Below, one piece after another: positions 51,681 through 61,625 of a stretch of 64,000 bases of DNA. A program made the position numbers and the translations under genes. The notes below the pieces were generated by a model, which did no database searches, was not told the DNA's origin, and saw nothing but the letters and a program-made list of their open reading frames with translations. Position 1 is the first letter of the stretch; the number at the start of each line of letters is the position of its first letter. Where the stretch lies: the NCBI GenBank assembly GCA_963699495.1, contig CAVOUB010000005.1, positions 124,001-188,000 of the forward strand, written 5' to 3'. The stretch is from JAIBJN01 sp963699495. Its GTDB lineage: Bacteria > Actinomycetota > Thermoleophilia > Gaiellales > Gaiellaceae.

Positions 51681-52367
51681 ATGACGCGCGATCCCCTGCA
51701 GGAGGAAGAGTTCGAATCGCGCTGGGAGGCGGCTCCGGCGGTTGCCCTGGTGATCGGCTTGCAGCTGCTCCTTGCGGGCGTCAGCAAGATGCAGGACTGG
51801 GCGCTTTGGCGCCTGCCCTGGTGGGTCTGGCTGCTCCCGGTCGCGGCCGAGATCGCGCTCCTTCTCCCACTTGCCCTCGAGCGTCCGCGCAGGCGGCTCG
51901 AGGAGATCGGGCGCAGGAAGACGGCGGCCCTCGCCCTCATCAGCGTCGTGAGCGTCGCCAACGCACTGCTGCTCGTCGCGCTCCTCGCCTCGCTGATCGG
52001 CGGTCACGAGCAGAGCGGCGGCGAGCTTCTCTTCAAGGCCGTGACGGTCTGGAGCACGAACGTGATCGCCTTCGGTCTCTGGTACTGGGGTCTCGACCGC
52101 GGCGGGCCGGTTCGCCGCTTCCAGCCCGACCCGCCGCTACCCGACTTCCAGTTCCCGCAGATGGAGAACCCGCAGCTGGCCGAGCCGGGTTGGCTCCCGG
52201 CCCTCTTCGACTACATGTACGTCTCCTTCACCAACTCGATCGCGTTCAGCCCGACGGACGCGATGCCGCTCACCCGCCGCGCAAAGCTCCTGATGCTGTC
52301 GGAGTCGGCGATCTCGGCGATCACGGTCCTGCTCGTCGCGGCGCGCGCGATCAACATCCTCAGGTAG
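51681..52367 (+). CDS. Multi-pass membrane protein, ion-channel-like
   Basis: A 228-residue protein with about five hydrophobic segments. The C-terminal part LFDYMYVSFTNSIAFSPTD then AMPLTRRAKLLMLSESAISA recalls the pore-loop plus last helix seen in small two-helix channel proteins, but no TVGYG filter is present. The N-terminal Q-rich helix and amphipathic RPRRRLEEIGRRK loop are typical of this uncharacterised actinobacterial group. ATG 51681 is 26 bp after the winged-helix gene. Function unknown. Confidence 0.6.
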   Translation: MTRDPLQEEEFESRWEAAPAVALVIGLQLLLAGVSKMQDWALWRLPWWVWLLPVAAEIALLLPLALERPRRRLEEIGRRKTAALALISVVSVANALLLVALLASLIGGHEQSGGELLFKAVTVWSTNVIAFGLWYWGLDRGGPVRRFQPDPPLPDFQFPQMENPQLAEPGWLPALFDYMYVSFTNSIAFSPTDAMPLTRRAKLLMLSESAISAITVLLVAARAINILR

Positions 52368-52418
52368 ACCCCGTCGGCCCGTGGGTGAGCGGCGTTGACA
52401 CCTTCGACCAGAATGGGA

Positions 52419-52441
52419 AAACCCTGCACTTGGCAGGGTTT
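52419..52441 (-). terminator. Terminator of rnpB
   Basis: A perfect 9-bp stem (aaaccctgc / gcagggttt) with a 5-nt loop. In the minus direction it lies just past the RNase P RNA 3' end and is followed by a T tract, so it terminates rnpB. It may also serve the plus-strand membrane protein gene that ends at 52367. Confidence 0.75.
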
Positions 52442-52448
52442 CCCTTTA

Positions 52449-52799
52449 GCAGACCTGTAAGCCGGATTCTGTCGAGGGTGACCATCCATCTTGGCCTCCG
52501 GTTCCCCGGAGGCTCGTGCGGCGTACCCGGCTCCTTGGCGGGCCACCTGTGGCGGAGCCTGTTCGCCTTGCACCGGACGGGGTTTGGCAGCCGGCGTGTC
52601 ACCACGACGCTGGTGGGCTCTTACCCCACCCTTTCACCCTTACCGCCGGCGTCTCCGGAGATGAAGTTTCGCCGGTGGCGGTCTCCTTTCTGTGCCACTT
52701 TCCGTCGGCTTTCGCCGCCTGGGATTTCCCCAGCGTCCTGCCCTTCGGTGTCCGGACTTTCCTCGAGCCGCTCGCGCGGCCCGCGGTCACCCGGCCTGC
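52449..52799 (-). ncRNA. rnpB: RNase P RNA (bacterial type A)
   Basis: The minus strand carries the RNase P RNA core. The 5' part has gaggaaagtccgg (CR-I) and ggcaggacgctggggaaatc. The 3' end has acagaatccggcttacaggt, the hallmark CR-V/P4 strand. The ends pair as P1: gcaggcc near 52799-52793 with ggtctgc near 52455-52449 (one G-U). Total length about 351 nt is usual for high-GC actinobacteria. It starts inside the end of the small zinc-ribbon gene and is followed by a terminator. Confidence 0.95.
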
Positions 52800-52978
52800 A
52801 CGTCCAAGTGTAGCGTCGCTGCGCCCGCCTTTCGGAGCCCTGAGCCGCACTCCGGGCACTCGATCGACCCGTCCCGGTGCAGAACGAACTCCCCGCACGC
52901 CGGGCACTCGAGGCTCGCCCCGCGCATCAGCGCCATGAGCTCCTGGTCGAGGGTGCGGTTGAGCGTGACGACCTCCAT
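52787..52978 (-). CDS. Small zinc-ribbon protein, 63 aa
   Basis: A 63-residue protein with a four-Cys zinc ribbon: ECPACGEF (C25, C28) and ECPECGSGL (C41, C44). The N-terminal part (EVVTLNRTLDQELMALMRG) looks helical. It starts at ATG 52978, 7 bp after the lexA stop, so it is probably cotranscribed with lexA. Its last codons overlap the 5' end of rnpB by about 13 nt. Function unknown. Confidence 0.7.
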   Translation of the reverse strand: MEVVTLNRTLDQELMALMRGASLECPACGEFVLHRDGSIECPECGSGLRKAGAATLHLDVQAG

Positions 52979-52985
52979 ACGCGTC

Positions 52986-53630
52986 CTACCCCACCCTCCG
53001 GAACACTCCGACGACCTTGCCGAGGATGCTGACGTGCTCGGGATAGAGCGGCTCCATCGTCGAGTTCTCCGGCTGTAGGCGAACCCGCCCCTTCTCCCTG
53101 AAGAAGCGCTTCACGGTCGCCTCGTCGGCCGCCTCGTCCTGGCCGGCGAGGGCGACGACGATATCGCCGTCTCGCGCCGTCTGCTGGCGCTGCACGACGA
53201 CGAAGTCCCCGTCGAGGATCCCCGCCTCGACCATGCTCTCGCCCTTCACGCGCAGGAGAAACTCCTCGCCCCCGCGTGACAGCGTGTCGGGCACTGCCAG
53301 ATGGCCCTCGACGTTCTCCTCGGCGAGGAGTGGACCGCCGGCGGCGATCTCGCCGACGAGCGGCAGCACCCGCACCTCACCGACGTCCGGCACCGACACG
53401 GACGCGCCTGCGGCCGACCGCGCACGCTTCGTGAGCTCGAGCGCCCGCGGCTTCGTGGGGTCGCGCCGCAGGTAGCCGGCGCGCTCGAGGTTGGCCAGGT
53501 GGGCGTGGACCGTGGACGGCGAGGCGAGCCCGACGGCCTCTCCGATCTCGCGCACGGTAGGTGGATAGCCGTGCGAGTCCACGTAGCTGACGACGAACTC
53601 GTAGACCTCCTGCTGACGCTGCGTGAGCAT
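52986..53630 (-). CDS. lexA: SOS repressor LexA
   Basis: A 214-residue LexA. The N-terminal winged helix has LTQRQQEVYEFVVSYVDSHG, YPPTVREIGEAVGLASPSTV (recognition helix) and LERAGYLRRDPTKPRALEL. The self-cleavage bond is A97-G98 (GEIAAGGPLL). The catalytic Ser is S132 (VKGESMVEAGI) and the Lys K174 (ATVKRFF). ATG 53630 gives the standard N-terminus. A matching SOS box 17 bp upstream shows autorepression. RecA-stimulated cleavage is known for the family. Confidence 0.96.
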   Translation of the reverse strand: MLTQRQQEVYEFVVSYVDSHGYPPTVREIGEAVGLASPSTVHAHLANLERAGYLRRDPTKPRALELTKRARSAAGASVSVPDVGEVRVLPLVGEIAAGGPLLAEENVEGHLAVPDTLSRGGEEFLLRVKGESMVEAGILDGDFVVVQRQQTARDGDIVVALAGQDEAADEATVKRFFREKGRVRLQPENSTMEPLYPEHVSILGKVVGVFRRVG

Positions 53631-53646
53631 CTGCCTCCCTCGCTGG

Positions 53647-53662
53647 TCGAACGTCTGTTCGT
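53647..53662. promoter_or_regulatory. SOS box upstream of lexA
   Basis: TCGAAC-gtct-GTTCGT, matching the Gram-positive/actinobacterial LexA operator CGAACrnryGTTyG. It lies 17 bp upstream of the lexA start, so LexA should repress itself. The tRNA-Leu gene starts 64 bp away on the other strand. Confidence 0.85.
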
Positions 53663-53725
53663 ACAAGGTAGCGCGGGCCTCGGACGGAGTCAACTCGGGC
53701 CTAGCCGCTACAATGCGCCCGTCAC

Positions 53726-53811
<86 letters not shown>

Positions 53812-53864
53812 TGCGAGGGCGCCCGCGGGCGCCCTTTCTCGTGCAGACGTATCGTCAGGAGACG

Positions 53865-54950
53865 ATGCGTCGCATCCTGACGTTGGCGCTCGCAGTCGGG
53901 CTGGCCACGCTCGTCGCCGTCGGGGTGGTCGACACTCTCCGAGGCAGGGCGCACGCGCAGCCTCGGGCCGAGACTCCCCCGGCAGCCGACGAGCCGGCGT
54001 CGTCGACGAACGCAGTCGAGGTCGAGGGAAGCCTCGAAACGCCCCCTTGGGTCGAAGATCGTGCCGGCCTCGCCAACCGACTGAGTCTGAACGCGATCCG
54101 AGGAACGCTCTACCTCAGTCCCGACCGCTGCCTCGGCGGAGACGTCCGCCCGCTGCGGGCCCTCCGCCTCCCGGAGCTCGAGCTCACCGAAGGCCCCGAA
54201 ACGAACACCTGCCTCTTCACCGTCTCCGCCGACGGCTCGTACGCTGCCGGCCACGAGGCAGCCTGGAGCCCGTCGGTACCGGTCTTCGCTGCTGAGTCCA
54301 GGCCTGATCTGTTCCAGGTCGTCGACGTGAAGCACTCGGGCGTGCTCGGCCTACCGGGCTCGGTTCCGGCATTCAGGCCCGACGGAGCCCTCACCCACGC
54401 GTTGTCCGGACGAGTGGTCGAGTGGAGCAACGACTGCGCCGAGGCGCACGAGTTCATCAGCCCTCCGGTCTCGTTCGGGCCCGAGGAAGTCGGGCCGTAC
54501 TGCTCGCGGACGGCGGTCCCCCGACACGAGCTCGCACGGGCGCTGCCGAGCGGCAACCGACTCGAGTCGGTCGATGGTCTCGTGTGGCTGGACTCCTCTC
54601 GCCTAGTGGCCGTCCTTCGAGCTGCTGGAGAATCGTGGCTCGCCCCCTACGAGGAGGGCCGCTCGCTCGGATACGCGAACGGCCTGATCTCCCGCAGCAC
54701 GACGGCGCCGCTCGCCGACCCGACCGGCGAGTACGTGGCCCTGACCCCCGGCGGTTACCTCGAGATCTACGACCGCGACGCTCTGCGGGTGTGGGCTTCG
54801 TCGGTCGAAGCGGTCGCATTCGACTGGTCCCCGGACGGCGACTGGCTTGCCTATGCCGCGGACGATCGCAACGTCTACTTCGTCCGAACGTCCGACTGGA
54901 CGACACGGTTCAGCCTCCAGGCCGCGACCCAGGGCATCGCCTGGCGCTAG
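53865..54950 (+). CDS. Membrane-anchored propeller-like extracytosolic protein
   Basis: A 361-residue protein with an N-terminal signal/anchor helix (ILTLALAVGLATLVAVGVV) followed by a Pro/Ala/Glu linker and repeats such as LYLSPDRCLGG, LFTVSADGSYAAG, LVWLDSSRLVAVL and FDWSPDGDWLAYA, typical of TolB/WD-like propellers. Cysteine pairs may form disulfides. It is related to the gene at 60617 (same order of anchor, C-rich strands, WLDxSRL motif). Ligand or partner unknown. ATG 53865 has SD CAGGAGA; the gene follows tRNA-Leu. Confidence 0.65.
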   Translation: MRRILTLALAVGLATLVAVGVVDTLRGRAHAQPRAETPPAADEPASSTNAVEVEGSLETPPWVEDRAGLANRLSLNAIRGTLYLSPDRCLGGDVRPLRALRLPELELTEGPETNTCLFTVSADGSYAAGHEAAWSPSVPVFAAESRPDLFQVVDVKHSGVLGLPGSVPAFRPDGALTHALSGRVVEWSNDCAEAHEFISPPVSFGPEEVGPYCSRTAVPRHELARALPSGNRLESVDGLVWLDSSRLVAVLRAAGESWLAPYEEGRSLGYANGLISRSTTAPLADPTGEYVALTPGGYLEIYDRDALRVWASSVEAVAFDWSPDGDWLAYAADDRNVYFVRTSDWTTRFSLQAATQGIAWR

Positions 54951-57774
54951 CGCAGCCACCGCTCCGCGAGCTTCTTCACCTCGACGGCCCAGAGCACCAC
55001 GCTCGCGAGCCCGATGCAGACCAGCCACTCGCCCAGCGAGAGCGGAGCAGTGGCGAAGGCGTCGTTCAGGAACGGCGCCTGCACGACAAGCACCTGCAGC
55101 GCCAGCGACAGCGCGACGGCGCCCCAGAGGTACCGGTTCGTGAAGAGCCGATGAAAGGCGCTGGTGCGCTCCGAGCGGGCGTTGAAGCAGTTGAAGAGCT
55201 GGGCCACCACGAGGGTGGTGAACGCCATCGTCCGCGCCTCCTCGACGCCGCCCGAGCCGCCCAGGAGGCCGCCGGCGAGGCGGAGGTCGAGCGCGGCGAG
55301 CGTCACCACGGCCATGACGAGGCCGACGAAGACGATGCCGATCCACATGTCGCGGTCGATGACCCTGTCGCCGAGCCCCCGCGGCGAGCGGCGCATGACG
55401 TCGTGGGGCGGCGGGTCGACGCCGAGCGCGAGCGCGGGGGCGGAGTCGGTGAGCAGGTTGATCCACAGGATCTGCGCGGCGAGGAGCGGCACCGCGAGCG
55501 CGTCGTCCGCGTCGCTCAGGCCGATGACCCCGGCGAGGACGACGCCGAAGAACATCGTGAACACCTCGCCGACGTTGGACGAGAGCAGGAAGCGGAGGAA
55601 CCTGCGGATGTTGGCGAAGATCCCGCGGCCTTCCCGCACCGCGCTCACGATCGTGGCGAAGTTGTCGTCGGCGAGGATCATGTCCGCCGCCTCCTTCGTC
55701 ACGTCCGTCCCGGCCAGCCCCATGGCGACGCCGATGTCGGCAGCCTTCAGGGCCGGCGCGTCGTTCACGCCGTCGCCGGTCATCGCCACGATGCGGCCGT
55801 CGGCCTGCAGGGCGTGCACGATCCGGAGCTTGTGCTCGGGCGCCACGCGCGCGTACACGGAGACCTCCCGCACGGTGTCCCGGAGCGCCTCGTCGTCGAG
55901 CTCGTCGAACTCGGCGCCCGTCACGGCGCGGGACCCGGCGCCCGCGATGCCCAGGTCGGCCGCGATCTGCTCGGCCGTACGGGGATGGTCGCCGGTGATC
56001 ATGATCGTCCGGACCCCGGCCGAGGCGGCCTCGGAGATCGCCGTCCGCGCCTCCGGGCGCGGCGGGTCGATGATCCCGACGAGGCCGAGGTAGACGAGCT
56101 CCCGCTCGACCGCCTCGTCGCCGGCAGGCGCCTCGTCGGCGGGCAGGGGGCGGTACGCGACCGCGAGCGTGCGCATGGCCTGGCCCCCGAGCCGGTCGAC
56201 CGCGGCCAGGATCTCGCCGCGGCGGGCTCCGTCAGCGGGCGCACGCCGCCGGCCGTGCGCTCGGCGGTGCAGCGTCCGAGCAGGACGTCGGGCGCTCCCT
56301 TGGTCACGACCGCGAAGCCTCCCCGCTCGGCGTCGGCCTCGAGCGTGCTCATGAGCTTGCGCTCGGAGCTGAACGGCACCTCGCCGACGCGCTCGAAGCG
56401 GGCCCGCCTCACGTCGGCGAGCCCCTCGACCTTCGCCTCTGCGACGAGGAAGGCGGCCTCGGTCGGGTCGCCCTGGATCGTCCACTCGCCGTCCTCCCGG
56501 CGCAGCATGGCGTCATTGGCAAGGCTCCCTCCCAGGAGGACGGCGCGCACCTCGTCGAGCAGAACCGGGTCGGTGAGCGGGCGGCCGGCCGCGCGCAGCT
56601 CGCCCTCAGGCCGGTACCCGGCGCCCGTCACCTCCACCTCACCGGAGGGTGTGACGACCCTTTCGATCGTCATCTCGTTCTTCGTCAGCGTCCCTGTCTT
56701 GTCCGAGCAGACTACGGACGCCGAGCCCAGCGTCTCCACCGAGGACAGCCGCTTCACGATCGCCCGCTTCTGCGCCATCCGCTGCACGCCGAGCGCGAGG
56801 ACGACCGAGAGGACGGCCGGCAGCCCCTCCGGCACCGCGGCGACCGCCAGGGCGACGCCCACCAGCAGCACCGAGATGAAGTCGGAGGCCTCATTGACGT
56901 CGGCGGTGGCCAGGATGGCGCCGACCACGACCGCGGCGATAATCACGACCGCGACGCCGAGCGCCTTCCCGATGCGGTCGACCTCGCGCTGGAGCGGCGT
57001 TCGCTCGGCCTCGGTGGCGCCGAGCAGGCGAGCGATTCCACCCATCTCGGTGGCCATGCCGGTCGCGGTCACGACCGCGCGTCCGCGGCCGCGCGTGACC
57101 GCGGTGCCGTCGAAGACCATGTTGAGGCGATCTCCGAGGCCCACCGGCTCGTCGAGCCGGCTGGGATCCTTGAGGACGGCTTCGCTCTCACCCGTGAGCG
57201 ACGCCTCGGCCACGAGCAGGGAGGCCGCCTCGAATAGCCGCGCGTCCGCGCTCACCGCGTCGCCCTCCGCCAGGAGCAGAAGGTCGCCGGGGACGATCTC
57301 GGCGGCGGGGATCCGGAGCTCGCAGGCGTCCCGCACGACGCCGGCCGTGGCCGCCGCCATGCGCTGGAGCGCAGCGACCGCCTCCTCAGCACGCGCCTCC
57401 TGGACGTAGCCGAGCACGGCGTTCAGGACGACGATCGCCGCGATGACGATCGCCTCGTACGGGATCTCCCCGGCCCCCTCGAGCGCCCAGGCCGCCAGCG
57501 ATACGGCGACGGCGCCGAGGAGCAGGTAGACGAGCGGGTTGGCGAACTGGGAGAGGAGCTTGCGCCACGCCGGCACCGGCTCCGCCGCCTCCAGGACGTT
57601 CGGCCCGAAGCGAGCGAGCCTCGTCGCGGCCTCCTCGGCACTCAGCCCCCGCTCGACGTCGGCGTCCAGGCCGGCCGCGACCTCCGCCGCGTCGCGGCGC
57701 CACGGCTCCGGGGGAGCCGCGTCGACCGCCGGATCCGTGCCCGCTGCGCCGACCACTGGCGGCGACGCTAGCAC
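54947..57774 (-). CDS. P-type cation-transporting ATPase, Ca2+-like (one frameshift)
   Basis: Read across one frameshift near 56224 (a base appears missing in a C-run), this is a 942-residue P2-type ATPase. Seen: TGES in VAEASLTGESEAV, the M4 motif AVPEGLPAVLSVVLAL, the phosphorylation loop VCSDKTGTLTKNEMT, the ATP-site segment VVTKGAPDVLLGRC, TGDHPRTAEQIA and VAMTGDGVNDAPALKAADIG. The PEGLP motif and N-terminal cation_ATPase_N sequence (GLSAEEAATRLARFGPN) fit Ca2+/Mn2+ or Na+-type pumps of the SERCA/PMR1 group. GTG 57774 is chosen (57756 also possible). It diverges from tldD. Confidence 0.85.
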
Positions 57775-57813
57775 CGCCGCTCCGCTGACCCGCGTCAGTA
57801 ATGTACGAGCGCC

Positions 57814-59256
57814 GTGCAGCACCTCACCGAACACGCAATCGACGCTGCCGTCGCGTCGGGGGCGGGCTACGCGGACTCGCGCGTCGTCCGGCGCCGCGCG
57901 CAGTTGGTCGCGACGAAGAACGGCGATGTCGACTCCGTCTCCGACTCGGAGACCGAGGGCATCGGCGTCAGGGTGCTCGTCGACGGCGCGTGGGGCTTCG
58001 CCGGCGATCCTCGCCTCTCCGAGGAAGGCGCCCGCGACGCCGCACTCCGCGCCGTCTCCTTCGCCCGGGCCAGCGCCTCGCGGGCGCGCGCGCGCGTGCA
58101 ACTGGCCCCGACCCCGCCTGCGACCGGTGACTACACGGCTCCCATGGAGCGCGACCCCGTGGCGGTCCCCCTCGAGGAGAAGATCGCGCTCTGCCTGCGA
58201 GCCGAGGAGGGCATGCGTCGGCCCGAGGTGAAGATCACCGAGGCGACCGTGCGCGCCATGCGCGAGCAGCGTTTCTTCCGCTCCTCGGAGGGAGCCAGCG
58301 TCACGCAGAGCTTCGTGGAGTGCGGCGGGGGCATCGACGCGCTCGCGGTCTCCGACGACGGCCGCGTGCAGAACCGCAGCTATCCGAGCGCCCACGGCGG
58401 TTCGAGCGGCCAGACCGGCTGGGAGTTCGTGGAGGCTCTCGGGCTCGACCGCGAGGCGCCGCGGGTCGGCGAGGAGGCAGCCGCGCTGCTGACGGCGGAC
58501 GTCTGCCCCTCGGGGATCACGACGATCGTCGTCGACGCCGAGCAGATGGTGCTCCAGGTGCACGAGTCGGTCGGGCACCCCACCGAGCTCGACCGCGTGT
58601 ACGGCACGGAGGCCGCCTACGCGGGGACGAGCTTCCTCAAGCCGGAGGACCTCGGGAGCCTTCGGTACGGGTCCGAGCACATGAACATCACGGCCGATTC
58701 GACGACGTCGCTCGGGCTCGGAACCTTCGGCTGGGACGACGAGGGCTCGCCCGCAAGACGGCAGCCCGTCGTCGAGGGCGGCGTCCTCACCGGCTACCTG
58801 GCCTCGCGCGAGACGTCCGCGCAGATCGGCCGCGACTTTGGCGGCTCCATGCGCGCGGACAGCTGGAGCCGCATGCCGCTCGTCCGCATGACGAACCTCC
58901 ACCTCGAGCCGGGCGCCGGGACGCTGGACGACCTCCTCGCGGATGTGGACGACGGCCTCTACCTCTGTACGAACAAGAGCTGGTCGATCGACGACAAGCG
59001 CCTCAACTTCCAGTTCGGGACGCAGGTCGCATGGGAGATCAAGAAGGGCAAGCTCGGCAAGATGCTGCGCGATCCGACGTACATGGGCGTCACGCCGGAG
59101 TTCTGGGGGCGCCTCGACGCGGTCGCCGGCCCGGAGGCGCGGACGATGTACGGCCTCACGAACTGCGGCAAGGGCCAGCCCGGCCAGCACGCGCACGTCT
59201 CGCACGGGACCTCGCCCGCGCGCTTCCGCGACGTCCAGGTGGGCGTCCGGAAGTGA
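57814..59256 (+). CDS. tldD: TldD-family metalloprotease
   Basis: A 480-residue TldD protein. The zinc motif is VLQVHESVGHPTE (HExxxH). N-terminal DSRVVRRRAQLVATKNGDVDSV and C-terminal GLTNCGKGQPGQ match the family. TldD and TldE act together as a heterodimeric protease on unfolded peptides and on modified-peptide leaders. The start is GTG at 57814 and the stop overlaps tldE by 4 bp. No peptide precursor is apparent nearby. Confidence 0.92.
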   Translation: MQHLTEHAIDAAVASGAGYADSRVVRRRAQLVATKNGDVDSVSDSETEGIGVRVLVDGAWGFAGDPRLSEEGARDAALRAVSFARASASRARARVQLAPTPPATGDYTAPMERDPVAVPLEEKIALCLRAEEGMRRPEVKITEATVRAMREQRFFRSSEGASVTQSFVECGGGIDALAVSDDGRVQNRSYPSAHGGSSGQTGWEFVEALGLDREAPRVGEEAAALLTADVCPSGITTIVVDAEQMVLQVHESVGHPTELDRVYGTEAAYAGTSFLKPEDLGSLRYGSEHMNITADSTTSLGLGTFGWDDEGSPARRQPVVEGGVLTGYLASRETSAQIGRDFGGSMRADSWSRMPLVRMTNLHLEPGAGTLDDLLADVDDGLYLCTNKSWSIDDKRLNFQFGTQVAWEIKKGKLGKMLRDPTYMGVTPEFWGRLDAVAGPEARTMYGLTNCGKGQPGQHAHVSHGTSPARFRDVQVGVRK

Positions 59257-60617
59257 GCCGCGCCCTCGACCTTGCGGATCGCGCCGTCAGGGCGGCGGAG
59301 GGCGACGAGGCGGACGTCTCCGTCCACGTCGAGAGCTCGGGCTTCGCGCGCTTCGCGGCCTCGGCCGTGCACCAGCCGACCCTGATCCGCGACGAGACGG
59401 TGACGCTCCGCGTGGTCCGCGACGGCCGCGTCGGCTGCGCGACGACCAACCGCGCCGACGACGAAGGACTGGCGGCGGCGGCGCGCCATGCGGCCGAGGC
59501 GGCCGACAGCTCTCCGGTCGATCCCGGGTTCACCGGATTGCAGGAGCCGGTTCCGGTCCCCGAGGTCGAGGGCTACGACGCCGGCACCGCCGCCCTGACC
59601 CCGGAGGACCAGGCGGAGGCCGCCGCCGAGGCGATCGCCGCCGCGCCCGAGCTCGGGCTCTACGGCTACTACACGAGCGGAGTGACCGAGATCGCGGTCG
59701 CGTCGACCACCGGTCACGCGGTCGCCCAGTCCATGACCGACGTCAGCGTGCTTGCGCTCGCCGCCTCCGAGGACTCGTCCGGCTACGCAGAAGCGACGTC
59801 GTGGCGCGCCTCCGACCTCGACCCGGCCGCCGTCGCCCGGGAGGCCGCGGAGAAAGCCGCGCGCACACGCGGAGCCAAGACGATCGAGCCCCAGACGTTC
59901 CGCGCGGTGCTCGAGCCGTACGCGATCTCGGAGCTCCTCTTCTACTTCGCCTTCACGTCGCTAAATGCTCTCGCGCTCCTCGAGGGCCGCAGCTACCTCT
60001 CCGGACGCCTCGGCGAACGGCTCTTCGCCGAGAGCTTCACGATCAGGGACGACGGGCTCGACTCGCGCAACTACCCCAAGTCCTTCGACATGGAGGGCGT
60101 CCCCAAGCAGCGAGTGCTGATGATCGAGGAGGGGGTCGCCCGCGACGTGGTCTGGGACCGGCGCACCGCAAAGCAAGCCGGCGACGGCCACGTCTCGACC
60201 GGCCACGCCCTGGCGCCGCCTGCGCAGGCGTTCGGCCCGATCCCGTTCAACCTCGCCATGTCCTGCGGGGACGCTGACTCGGTGGGCGAGCTCGCCGAGC
60301 TTGTCGGCGACGGCATCTACGTCACCCGCCTCCACTACCTCGGCGTCGTCGACCCGCGGGAGGGAATCATCACCGGCATGACGCGCGACGGGACGTTCCG
60401 CGTCGAGGGCGGCAGGGTGACGACGCCGGTCGTGAACCTCCGCTTCACGACGTCGTTCCCGGCGCTCGCGGCGGGCCTGCTCGGGCTCACGGAGGAGGTC
60501 ACCCTCGTGAACCGCAGCGACTTCTACGACGAGCGCTACCCGTTCGGTACGCTCGTCCCCGCGGTGGCCACGGATTCCTTCACGGTCGTCGGAACGGGGT
60601 CGGGCCCCGGGCTCTGA
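59253..60617 (+). CDS. tldE: TldE/PmbA-family protein
   Basis: A 454-residue partner of TldD. It lacks HExxxH, as TldE does. Seen: SSGFARFAASAVHQPTLIRDE, RTRGAKTIEPQTFRAVLEP and the C-terminal MSCGDADSVGELAELVGDGIYVTRLHY. Translation is coupled to tldD (GTG 59253 in its stop) and to the propeller-like gene downstream (TGATG). TldE shapes the protease channel in the known heterodimer. Confidence 0.9.
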   Translation: MSRALDLADRAVRAAEGDEADVSVHVESSGFARFAASAVHQPTLIRDETVTLRVVRDGRVGCATTNRADDEGLAAAARHAAEAADSSPVDPGFTGLQEPVPVPEVEGYDAGTAALTPEDQAEAAAEAIAAAPELGLYGYYTSGVTEIAVASTTGHAVAQSMTDVSVLALAASEDSSGYAEATSWRASDLDPAAVAREAAEKAARTRGAKTIEPQTFRAVLEPYAISELLFYFAFTSLNALALLEGRSYLSGRLGERLFAESFTIRDDGLDSRNYPKSFDMEGVPKQRVLMIEEGVARDVVWDRRTAKQAGDGHVSTGHALAPPAQAFGPIPFNLAMSCGDADSVGELAELVGDGIYVTRLHYLGVVDPREGIITGMTRDGTFRVEGGRVTTPVVNLRFTTSFPALAAGLLGLTEEVTLVNRSDFYDERYPFGTLVPAVATDSFTVVGTGSGPGL

Positions 60618-61612
60618 TGCGCCGCGCGGCGACGTGGCTCGTCGTCGGAGCGGTTTTCGCGCTCGCGGGCGTCGCCGTCGTCGAGGCGTTCCTCCGGGAC
60701 GAGGAACAGCCGCCGGAAGCTCGGACCCCGACCCGGGCGCCGTCCTCGACCGCGGCCGAGGACGACCTGTCCGGCCGGCTGGCGGAGGCCGGGGTAGCCG
60801 GCCTCCTCTACCTTGCAGGCAGGGACGAAGAAGGCTGCGAGCTCTGGATCGTCCGGCTTCCCAGCGCCGTGTTGGAGAGCGGGTTCAGGATCCCGAGCTG
60901 CCGTTTCGCCGTCTCGCCGGAAGGCGTCATCGCAACCGGCTCCGAGTGCTCCGGGACCCAACTGGGAGCGCTCTGGACCGCAACCGGCGTGCTGCTCGAG
61001 CAGTTCGCGGGGTGCGCTCCCGCCTGGAAGCCGTCGGGCGAGCTGACGTTCGTGCGGGCCGGCAACGTCATGGCTGCTTCCCGTGCCTGCGCCGACTCGA
61101 TCGACGAGTGCGCTCGGATCGTCCTCCCGGCCCGCGAGATCCGGCGGGGGTTGACGACTCGGCCCGGCGATCCTCCCAGTCGGCTCTTCGTCCGCGAACT
61201 CGCGTGGCTGGACGATTCCCGCCTCGGCGTCTTGTTCAGGCGGATAGTCGGCCTTGGGATCGGCGATGCCAGCGGCGACTACTTCGACATCTTCCAGGGT
61301 CGGCGATCTCTCGGGTTGGAACGTGGAGACCCGACGTTCTGGGCCGACCTGACAGTCGATCGGCCGAGGCGACGGTTTTATCTCAGCGACGGCGAGGGGC
61401 TGTTCGAGCTCGACGACCGCGGGCGCTTCGTGGGCGAGCTCGCACTTCCGTCGGAGGTCGCCCCGGCCCGCTCGGTCGCGCTCTCGCCGGATGGGACCTG
61501 GGTCGCCGCCGCCAACCGGGCGAGAGTCATTCTCTCCCAGCCCGGCGATCCGCCGGAGCCCACGTTTCCCTTGCCTTTCGAAGCCGAGGAGCTCGAGTGG
61601 CGAGGACCTTGA
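60617..61612 (+). CDS. Membrane-anchored propeller-like extracytosolic protein, paralog
   Basis: A 331-residue protein with an N-terminal anchor (ATWLVVGAVFALAGVAVV), a Pro/Ala/Thr linker and repeats with VSPEG, KPSGELTFVRAGNV, ELAWLDDSRLGVL and LSPDGTWVAAANRA. The overall plan and the WLDxSRL and C-x-F-x-VSxxG motifs match the protein at 53865, so the two are paralogs. Paired Cys positions suggest disulfides outside the cytoplasm. Its ATG overlaps the tldE stop by 1 bp. Function unknown. Confidence 0.65.
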   Translation: MRRAATWLVVGAVFALAGVAVVEAFLRDEEQPPEARTPTRAPSSTAAEDDLSGRLAEAGVAGLLYLAGRDEEGCELWIVRLPSAVLESGFRIPSCRFAVSPEGVIATGSECSGTQLGALWTATGVLLEQFAGCAPAWKPSGELTFVRAGNVMAASRACADSIDECARIVLPAREIRRGLTTRPGDPPSRLFVRELAWLDDSRLGVLFRRIVGLGIGDASGDYFDIFQGRRSLGLERGDPTFWADLTVDRPRRRFYLSDGEGLFELDDRGRFVGELALPSEVAPARSVALSPDGTWVAAANRARVILSQPGDPPEPTFPLPFEAEELEWRGP

Positions 61613-61625
61613 GATACTTCGCGCT

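Noticed and set aside
52448..52960. Protein-coding frames over the rnpB region
   Set aside because: Frames on the plus strand here are open by chance; the minus strand shows the conserved RNase P RNA segments and P1 pairing.
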